Positions 42,309-48,252 of a stretch of DNA of 48,252 nucleotides are shown piece by piece. Within the stretch, counting starts at the first letter, position 1; every line of letters starts with the position of its first letter. A program made the position numbers and the translations under genes. The notes beneath the pieces are model-generated. The model had not been told where the DNA came from. It saw only the letters and a list, made by a program, of their open reading frames with translations, and ran no database searches. This DNA comes from Candidatus Methanoperedens nitratireducens (GTDB lineage Archaea; Halobacteriota; Methanosarcinia; Methanosarcinales; Methanoperedenaceae): positions 1 through 48,252 of the forward strand of contig DYGR01000022.1 in NCBI GenBank assembly GCA_020724545.1, written 5' to 3'.

Positions 42309-42788
42309 TCATATCTCTAATTCGCAGCCTGCACCCTGCCCTATCCCCTCATCCACCCTGACCTGAATACTTTTGATGTTATATGCACCGCTTGATTTTA
42401 GCGCACTTGCTATCTCTGATGAAAAATACTTGCACATATCCTCAGCACTTACTGATCTTATGGGAAGGAACGTGACATCCTCAGACGGCAACAGGTATCG
42501 CTTTTTACTTTGAATGATATCAATAGATATACCTTCCTTTCTCTCTATCCGCAGGCGCGGGTCTTTTTCTGCAATCAGGACCCTGTGATCGAGCCTGTCA
42601 CAGATACTGTTGACTATTCTCTTCACTTTCTCAAAATCGATAAGGAACTCCCCGATCTGTTCGCCCTCAATCCGCACGCTAACTGCATATGTATGGCCGT
42701 GAAGACAGCCACATTTAGGGTGGTCAGGTATGAGATGGCATGCTGAGAATCGCATTTTTGCCATCCAGCCATCGATTTCAATGAACAT
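42309..42788 (-). CDS. queD: 6-pyruvoyl-tetrahydropterin synthase / QueD family protein
   Basis: This is the T-fold enzyme family that turns dihydroneopterin triphosphate into 6-carboxy- or 6-pyruvoyl-tetrahydropterin; in archaea it feeds 7-deazaguanine synthesis. FSACHLIPDHPKCGCLHGHT holds the zinc histidines (with HGH) and the catalytic cysteine; LIDFEKVKRIVNSICDRLDH and the late SAEDMCKYFSSEI with QVRVDEG carry the rest. The 159 residues are normal. The archaeosine and queuosine pathways share this step, so it fits with queA and tgt in the same window. Its 3' end lies 13 bp from the tRNA. Confidence 0.88.
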   Translation of the reverse strand: MFIEIDGWMAKMRFSACHLIPDHPKCGCLHGHTYAVSVRIEGEQIGEFLIDFEKVKRIVNSICDRLDHRVLIAEKDPRLRIERKEGISIDIIQSKKRYLLPSEDVTFLPIRSVSAEDMCKYFSSEIASALKSSGAYNIKSIQVRVDEGIGQGAGCELEI

Positions 42789-42942
42789 GGGACTTTCTTA
42801 ATTACTCCCCTGGGTATAACTCTTTTGCCGGGTTTTGTTTCACATAGCTTGCATTTATTTTATTCCGAAGGAGCGGTGGATAAAGGAGAGCACTGTATTG
42901 AAGGATACATTATTCCAGCGAGGGCTTGAGGATTTTCTATAG

Positions 42943-43448
42943 TTAATGCAGCATAAAAGTAATGAATGAAGTTATAATCGCTATACAAAGCAGGTTCATC
43001 CACAGTCCTGCTCTTGCCATCTGGGGTATCGTCACATAGCCGGTGCCGAACACTATGGCATTAGGCGGCGTTGCTACGGGCAGCATGAAAGCAAGCGAGG
43101 AAGACATGGCTGCTGCGATCATCAATCCTGCAGGTTCCATACCAAGAGCGACTGCAAGTGAAGCTGTTAGAACAAAAGAAAAGCCCCAAAAATAGCTATG
43201 CTTGAGTCCTGAATCATGGGCAGGTATCTGCCCCACAGCGCCCTCGTGATCCAGAGGAGAGCTACAAGTAAGAATACTGCCAGTACTCTTTTTTCTTCTG
43301 CTGTGAACTTTCCAAGTTTCCTGATTTCATTCTCGATCCCATTTCCCAGTGATTTCACTCCCGGCGGGTATGCTATATAAACAAGGTATGCCCAGCATAT
43401 TATCAATATAAAAAACGCTAACGGTGCTCCAAAGTATGCCCATTGCAA
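42943..43448 (-). pseudogene. DASS/SLC13-type sodium-anion symporter remnant
   Basis: Two frames hold parts of one transporter. The first (43448-43170) has a membrane segment and FTAEEKRVLAVFLLVALLWI then SSIAIFGA; the second (about 43190-42943) has VLTASLAVALGMEPAGLMIA and AFMLPVATPPNAIVFGTGYV, the end of the fold. The N-terminal half is missing and a stretch including several helices is deleted at the frame junction. It abuts rps6e directly, so the deletion reached the ribosomal gene's end. Confidence 0.8.
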
Positions 43449-43459
43449 GCTTCAATGTT

Positions 43460-43858
43460 CTATTCCGCTTTCTCTTCTTTCTTCGGGAAGATCTCACTTA
43501 GCGGCTTTTGGCCGTATTCAACAATAACAGCATTGATCTGGGAAACATCAGATGATATCTCACGCCCGCGCATGGTTTTTCGTCTCCTGACCCCCTTTGC
43601 CTTCGGGTGATATCCCACACCGCCTGCGACCAGGATCTTTCTTCTCCCCGGCCCTGGTAAATCTCCCCTCATCGGAAAACCATCTTTATCAGTTCCGCCT
43701 GTCAGCTTGATCGTATATCCACCCAATCCTACTGCATCTCCGCTTACTGTATCTCCTATATTCTTACCAACGAATTTATTAGCCGCTGTTCCAGAGACCA
43801 CTACCTGGTATGCCTGTGCAGTCTTACTATCCGAAACTATTACTCTGAAATCTACCAT
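43460..43858 (-). CDS. rps6e: Small-subunit ribosomal protein eS6
   Basis: The 132-residue protein opens MVDFRVIVSDSKTAQAYQVV, has FVGKNIGDTVSGDAVGLGGYTIKLTGGTDKDGFPMRGDL and PGPGRRKILVAGGVGYHPKAKGVRRRKTMRGREIS, the invariant eS6 block. It binds 16S rRNA in the 30S body. The usual archaeal length is 125-135. It is separated from ilvD by about 210 bp with no gene, and is followed by the transporter remnant. Confidence 0.95.
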   Translation of the reverse strand: MVDFRVIVSDSKTAQAYQVVVSGTAANKFVGKNIGDTVSGDAVGLGGYTIKLTGGTDKDGFPMRGDLPGPGRRKILVAGGVGYHPKAKGVRRRKTMRGREISSDVSQINAVIVEYGQKPLSEIFPKKEEKAE

Positions 43859-44072
43859 TCTTTTGCTCCTGAGTTAATAATGATATATTCTGTATGCCAG
43901 AACATTATATGATTCTTGACTTACTTGCAGTTAATATACTTAAATTTATCTTTTAGAGAAAGTCATGCGATAGACTATTTAGAAATATAGAAAAAAGTAA
44001 AATATTACAATACAGCTCCGTTGACCGCTGCGCGTGAGCCCATCATAGATCTCTGGAGTACATTTATTTTCT

Positions 44073-45737
44073 TTATAAAATAATCGCACCCTTATCACTC
44101 GAATCTACCTGTTTCTGGTAGCGTGCAAGATAGCCCTTTGTAACTCTTGATGCTGGAGCTTTCCACATCTTTCTTCTTTTCTCTAATTCTTCCTGTGAAA
44201 CCTTCAGATTCAAAATCCGCCCGGGAATGTCTATCTCAATGGTATCGCCATCCTCTACAAGAGCTATAGGCCCTCTCTCAGCCGCTTCTGGAGATACATG
44301 GCCTATGCACGGCCCCCTTGTTCCGCCTGAGAACCGGCCGTCTGTGATGAGCGCCACTGAATCGATCAGTCCCATTCCGGCTATGGCAGCAGTCGGGGAG
44401 AGCATCTCGCGCATCCCTGGCCCTCCTTTTGGACCCTCGTAGCGTATGATTATGCAGTCGCCAGGTTTGGTCTTATTTTCCATTATAGCCCTCATTGCAA
44501 GCTCCTCGCTGTCAAATACACGGGCAGGCCCGGAATACCTCTGCATCTTCTGGCTAACTGCCGTCTGTTTTATCACCGACCCGTCTGGCGCCAGGCTTCC
44601 GCGCAGCACAGCTATACCTCCCTCTGCGTGCACAGGTGTATCAGGTGTGGCGATAATCTCTTGATTAGCACGGGGGTTTATGATCATGTACTCCCTGAGA
44701 TTCTCTGCCAGGCTTTTTCCTGTTACCGTCATAACATCAAGATTGAGCCTCTCATGAAGCCGCTGCATTACAGCAGGAACGCCTCCGGCACGCTCAAAAT
44801 CGATAAGGTATCTGTTCCCCCCTGGCCTTAGATTTATCAGGTGCGGGGTCTCTTTGCTTATCTCATCGAACCTCAAGAGCGGAAGACCAAGCCCGAATTC
44901 AGCCGCTATAGCGGGTAGATGAAGCGCAGTATTCGTGCTTCCTCCGATTGCCATGTCTATGCGAATTGCATTATCCAGCGACTCTTCAGTAACAATCCGT
45001 CCTGGTTTGATCTCTTTTTCCACGAGTTCAAGTATCTTCATACCCGATTGCTTTGCTATCCTTATCTTTCTGGCATCCACTGCATGGGCTGTACCGCATC
45101 CAGGCAGGCTCATGCCAAGTGCCTCTGTCACACATGCCATTGTATTGGCAGTAAAGAGTCCGGCGCATGAACCTGCTCCACAGCATGCATAGTCCTCAAG
45201 GTTCTTCAGATCCTGGTCTGTGAGCTTATCGCTCCTTCTCGCTCCAACAGCCTCGAATAAAGAGATCACATCCCGCGGCTCATCCCCTACTATGCCTGGC
45301 ATCATAGGCCCTCCTGTGACCACAATCGTCGGGATATCAAGCCTTCCTGCAGCCATCAGGTGGCCGGGTACGATCTTATCACAGGTAGGTATCATGACCA
45401 TACCATCAAACTGGTGCGCCTCAACCATGAGTTCGATACTGTCTGCTATTAATTCCCTGCTCGGAAGCGAGTTCTTCATGCCCGTGTGTCCCATTGCTAT
45501 GCCGTCGCATATCCCGATAGTGTTGAACTCAAATGGAACACCCCCTGCCATACGGATTCCGGCTTTTACTGCCTCTGCAAGCTTATCAAGATGGATATGT
45601 CCAGGAATGATCTCGTTCCATGAATTTACCACTCCAATGAACGGCAGTTTCATCTCTTCATCTATCAGCCCGACTGCTTTTAATAAAGACCTGTGCGGGG
45701 CGCGTTCAAGTCCTTTCTTGATATTATCGCTTCTCAT
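44073..45737 (-). CDS. ilvD: Dihydroxy-acid dehydratase
   Basis: Catalyses the penultimate step in valine, isoleucine and pantothenate precursor synthesis, removing water from 2,3-dihydroxy acids. The Fe-S ligands are visible: [30 protein letters not shown] and the earlier ICDGIAMGH block. [15 protein letters not shown] and the [19 protein letters not shown] segment complete the C-terminal domain. Length 554 matches archaeal IlvD. It stands alone, with no other branched-chain genes in the window. Confidence 0.95.
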   Translation of the reverse strand: MRSDNIKKGLERAPHRSLLKAVGLIDEEMKLPFIGVVNSWNEIIPGHIHLDKLAEAVKAGIRMAGGVPFEFNTIGICDGIAMGHTGMKNSLPSRELIADSIELMVEAHQFDGMVMIPTCDKIVPGHLMAAGRLDIPTIVVTGGPMMPGIVGDEPRDVISLFEAVGARRSDKLTDQDLKNLEDYACCGAGSCAGLFTANTMACVTEALGMSLPGCGTAHAVDARKIRIAKQSGMKILELVEKEIKPGRIVTEESLDNAIRIDMAIGGSTNTALHLPAIAAEFGLGLPLLRFDEISKETPHLINLRPGGNRYLIDFERAGGVPAVMQRLHERLNLDVMTVTGKSLAENLREYMIINPRANQEIIATPDTPVHAEGGIAVLRGSLAPDGSVIKQTAVSQKMQRYSGPARVFDSEELAMRAIMENKTKPGDCIIIRYEGPKGGPGMREMLSPTAAIAGMGLIDSVALITDGRFSGGTRGPCIGHVSPEAAERGPIALVEDGDTIEIDIPGRILNLKVSQEELEKRRKMWKAPASRVTKGYLARYQKQVDSSDKGAIIL

Positions 45738-46044
45738 ATGGTCTGCTAGATGCTATCAATTATTTTAAATATTCTGCTCTATAAGAAAAACTTATTAAAA
45801 GATAAAATGTAATATAATTGTAATTTTGCTGTAGCCTAACACTAACTCAGAAACTTCACCCACTGGCTCATGCCGCTGTCCATCCTGTAACCCTTGTGTT
45901 AGGCACTTTCGCGTGTACCGCATTGGGGTTGTCTGTACGGTCATCGATCTGGCGCTGCCGTTCTCCCGCAAGGACCTATCAACACGATTTATCCAGATTT
46001 CGTAGTTCTGGATATCCCTATATTAATTTATGAGTATTTAGGGT

Positions 46045-46602
46045 TTATCCCCTGAGCATCTTCATGATATCGTGTTTGGTCACGACACCTATGACCTTTC
46101 CTCTCTCAAGCACGAGCACGGCAGGATTCTGCTCAAGGATCCTTGATACTGTGTTTGTATCAGTCGTTTGTGAGACAGTCGGGAATGAGTCGCCCATGAT
46201 ATTCCGAACAAGGAGATGCGATACTTTTCTTATATCCTGATCCGTCATTGAGCGCACGATCTGGTCTGTGGAGATGCTGCCTACAGGTACCCCGTTATCG
46301 ATAACAGGCATCTGGGAAAAACCATGTTCTTCCATGATCCAGGCTGCTTCCTCTATCGAATCCCCTGAACTTGTATGTATCACCGGGGAATGCATTATAT
46401 CCCTGACCAGGATCCTCTCTTTTCTGGCTGAATCAAAAGCGTTGAATATCTTGTGAAGGGTAGAGAGCCTTGGGTCGACATCTCCTGATTCTATGCGCGC
46501 AACGAGAGGCTGGCTTACACCTGCTCTAGATGCGAGTTCATTCTGGGTAAGGTTCAGCTCAAGCCTTATTTTTTTCATGTCATCATGTGTGGGTAGGAAC
46601 AT
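46045..46602 (-). CDS. XRE-family regulator with two CBS domains
   Basis: Residues 8-60 form a Cro/CI helix-turn-helix (IRLELNLTQNELASRAGVSQPLVARIESGDVDPRLSTL). Two CBS repeats follow: VRDIMHSPVIHTSSGDSIEEAAWIMEEHGFSQMPVIDNGVPVGSIS and VRNIMGDSFPTVSQTTDTNTVSRILEQNPAVLVLERGKVIGVVTKHDIM. CBS pairs bind adenosine nucleotides or SAM, so this is a ligand-sensing transcription factor, a type common in euryarchaea. A transcription start with TATA-like sequence lies upstream near 46620. No target gene is adjacent. Confidence 0.9.
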   Translation of the reverse strand: MFLPTHDDMKKIRLELNLTQNELASRAGVSQPLVARIESGDVDPRLSTLHKIFNAFDSARKERILVRDIMHSPVIHTSSGDSIEEAAWIMEEHGFSQMPVIDNGVPVGSISTDQIVRSMTDQDIRKVSHLLVRNIMGDSFPTVSQTTDTNTVSRILEQNPAVLVLERGKVIGVVTKHDIMKMLRG

Positions 46603-46967
46603 ATTATTACTATGAGTAAGTTTTTATATCATATTATTGTTTTCCTATCCCTGAAAATGCAGCTTCGATAACTGTTTTTCTGGGACAGGTATTATGATTA
46701 CAAAGGGGCAATTCACCATACTATATTAACCGCAGATGAGCGTACTGTTAATACTTCCGGTCAATATTAGCTTTATGGCGCCGGGGTTGCGACCCCAGAC
46801 CCCCGGGGATGCGCCGCTCTTGAGCGGGGTTTAACATAATGTCAACCATCTACGTTGCCCTCTATGGATGAAAATAATTAAATCATAATTTAGAGGTTCG
46901 TGCTGAAAAGGGAATGCCTCTGACAGTGACCACTCGCCAGGTGGAGGTTCTTGCATAGTGCCAAATA
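46603..46967. other. Gene-free region with GC-rich hairpins
   Basis: 365 bp without a credible gene. A GC-rich segment at 46780-46836 contains GGGGTTGCGACCCC and CCCCCGGGG-type inverted repeats, distinct from the AT-rich surroundings. It may be a repeat remnant; no RNA family is recognised. Confidence 0.45.
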
Positions 46968-47296
46968 TTATGGACCTCTTCCCTTCCGCCTCGATATCAG
47001 TAGTATCATTCCCAGTACCGAGATCAGGGGCAGGGCAATGGCTGGGAACTCCGGGATCGTGACATACACGTAGGTAGTGAAATCACTGGTCTCAAAGTCG
47101 GTAATGCCAAGGTAGGTCGTACTTGCATTGATCGTCTGGGGATATGTGCCAGGCGCAGTTCCTGCTAAAACACCCACTTCTAAAGTAACGGTTTTTGTAT
47201 CAGGATGCGGGCCGATATTATTCCCGGATTTGCTGAAGCTGTTCCTGCCGAAAGCAGCAGTATAACTGCTAATAGAATTGTTGTTGTATTCTTCAT
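46968..47296 (-). pseudogene. PEF-CTERM surface protein, frame-shifted mini-version
   Basis: The ATG at 47296, with AGGAGG 7 nt upstream, starts a Sec signal peptide (KNTTTILLAVILLLSA, GTASANPG). That frame then closes, while the overlapping frame continues HPDTKTVTLEVGVLAG and ends YVYVTIPEFPAIALP and ISVLGMILLISRRKG, the archaeal PEF-CTERM anchor recognised by an archaeosortase. One frameshift near 47215-47225 joins them. If the shift is real the protein is not made; if it is a sequencing error, it is a 100-residue anchored protein. Confidence 0.7.
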
Positions 47297-47305
47297 TTTT
47301 TCCTC

Positions 47306-47825
47306 CTATGATATTGTAATTACAGCAGTGCCCTGTGCTTTTGATGTCCAGAGAATGGATTCAGCTTTGATGCGGAACGCCTTCTTTCCTGCTGCGTCTG
47401 ATGGAATGTTTAATGTAAGGGGTATGACTGTTTCACTGCCTGCTGATAGTTTTACGGTTTTCTCTGTCCAGTTGAACCATGTCAGGGGCATATGGTAGCT
47501 TGAACTTAAGCCGTCCATGGAGACATACACGCGGATGATGTCATCGATATTCTCAGTGCTCTTGATTCTTATGTTGTAGTTTATAGTAGCCGGAGCGGTC
47601 ACCGTGGTGCTCATTGGAGATATTCCTACACCGAGGCCGCCCGTGGGTGCGACAACTGTGTAAGCTGCTGTTGATTCAGCAACATTATTAGCTGCGTCCT
47701 TTGCTCTTATGTTAACTGTATAGCTGCCAGCAGAAGAGGCTGCGGTTATGCTGCCCTGCCAGAGCCCGTCTGAGTACGTGAGATGGCTGCCGTCTGCGGT
47801 CACTTCTGCCACGCCAACATTATCG
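47306..47825 (-). pseudogene. Surface (Ig-like domain) protein, 5' truncated
   Basis: The frame runs in from the junction at about 47825 with DNVGVAEVTADGSHLTYSDG LW and contains WQGSITAASSAGSYTVNIRAKDAANNVAESTAAYTV, an Ig/PKD-like beta-sandwich with the DxxNN motif, then YNIRIKSTENIDDIIRVYVS and a closing LTLNIPSDAAGKKAFRIKAE. It lacks a signal peptide because the 5' end has been replaced by the tnpB fragment. It probably belonged, with the adjacent PEF-CTERM gene, to a secreted or S-layer-associated protein family. Confidence 0.75.
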
Positions 47826-48252
47826 AATATTCACATATCAACAATATCAAGGAAGATATCAAATGCAAGATAGTTTCTCATATTAAGGACAATTATGGTG
47901 TGGTCTGCTACCAGGATGAAAATGTAAAAGCATGGCAGCGGATATGGGGAAGGAAGATTCTGTCAACTGCAATAGGAGGGATAATAAGCACACTTGAGAA
48001 AAAGGTGCATACTCCTGTTGAAGTGGATAGAATGTACCCTTCTACCAAAACATGCTCTGTATGTGGGAATATCCAGGAAATGTCGCTGGATGAACGGATA
48101 TATGTCTGCAAGAGATGCAGCAGTATCATAGATAGAGACCATAATTCAAGCATCTGTATATTGAATGAAGGATTAAGAAAAATAGGTACGGTGCGTGCCG
48201 AATCAAGGGTTGCGCCCCTTGAGGACGCAGACACGTATCAAGGGTTGCGCCC
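47820..48252 (+). mobile_element. tnpB: tnpB (IS200/IS605 family), N-terminally truncated, runs off the window
   Basis: The plus strand encodes EYSHINNIKEDIKCKIVSHI and CYQDENVKAWQRIWGRKI (RuvC-II Glu region), then DRMYPSTKTCSVCG and YVCKRCSSIIDRDHNSSICI. This is the C-terminal half of a TnpB RNA-guided nuclease, with the four-cysteine zinc ribbon (CSVC and CKRC) and the RuvC-III DRDHNS motif. The N-terminal half is missing: it starts at the junction with the surface-protein gene. The frame is still open at the window end. TnpB-like tails may also remain at 2613-2760. Confidence 0.8.
48203..48252 (+). repeat. Direct repeat in the tnpB tail
   Basis: TCAAGGGTTGCGCCC occurs at 48203-48217 and again at 48238-48252, in the same frame of the tnpB tail. 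The window ends inside the second copy. Confidence 0.7.

Noticed and set aside
42309..42788. QueD gene as part of the same operon as queA-tgt
   Set aside because: It lies 11 kb away across the restriction island and beside a tRNA gene on the other strand. Only a functional link can be argued.
45838..46020. Possible ABC-2 permease remnant (LVLGTFACTALGLSV on the plus strand)
   Set aside because: Only about 15 residues resemble such permeases, and the frame then turns into arginine- and serine-rich sequence. Too little to call.
46780..46836. GC-rich hairpins as an RNA gene or riboswitch
   Set aside because: No tRNA, box C/D, or known riboswitch pattern was found, and no downstream gene is placed to be regulated.
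47908..48234. 108-codon minus-strand frame
   Set aside because: It is the complement of the tnpB coding sequence and has no features of its own.

Overview
The window looks like a chromosomal contig from a methane-metabolising archaeon of the Methanosarcinales type. I lean towards an ANME-2d / Methanoperedens-like genome, but that placement is inference. The evidence is an archaeal exosome-proteasome-RNase P superoperon, ribosomal proteins eL43 and eS6, RNA polymerase subunit P, BRE/TATA promoters, an MtrH-like methyltransferase remnant, a fragment of a hydrogenase maturation protease, and a PEF-CTERM surface-protein tail. Insertion-sequence scars and broken genes are common, so the genome is actively remodelled.

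Layout. 1-3.5 kb is a scrap zone: the edge of an IS transposase, a truncated mtrH-like gene, a collapsed histidine kinase, a TauE/Hsp20 chimera and a foreign-looking membrane protein. 3.5-10.4 kb is a minus-strand housekeeping operon: RNase P Rpp30 and Pop5, proteasome alpha, SBDS, Rrp4, Rrp41, Rrp42, eL43, RpoP, a Brix protein and a Vms1-like release factor. 10.5-26.8 kb is an iron/metal homeostasis island: an FTR1-DUF2318 permease, a P1B-type ATPase with accessory proteins, two small membrane proteins, a DtxR/IdeR regulator, a ferritin-like protein, a ZIP transporter, an exported CbiX-like protein, a complete ferric ABC importer (FbpABC) and a DUF1540 protein. 26.8-31.7 kb holds a polysaccharide deacetylase, a glycosyltransferase, bacterial-type Tgt and QueA, and a SAM hydrolase (DUF62). 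31.8-41.3 kb is a defence island (a PIN-domain gene pair and a type I restriction system with two HsdM subunits) bounded by two nearly identical copies of the DUF62 gene. 42.2-46.6 kb is core again: tRNA-Arg, QueD/PTPS, a broken DASS transporter, eS6, IlvD and an XRE-CBS regulator. The last 1.3 kb has surface-protein fragments and a truncated TnpB.

The most interesting system is the iron island. At least fourteen 14-bp sites of the form TTMGG-N4-CCKAA occur in its intergenic regions, and I noticed none elsewhere. In eight of the nine outward-facing promoters a site sits directly against the TATA box, and its promoter-proximal half is usually CCGAA(A) and doubles as the BRE. The simplest reading is that the DtxR-family protein encoded in the middle blocks TFB/TBP binding when metal is replete. 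The operator-leader unit also recurs three times, each followed by the start of the same small ORF; one copy is intact (56 aa) and two are truncated.

All of this was read by eye, without database searches. Family names rest on visible motifs, and the regulatory and functional links are inference.
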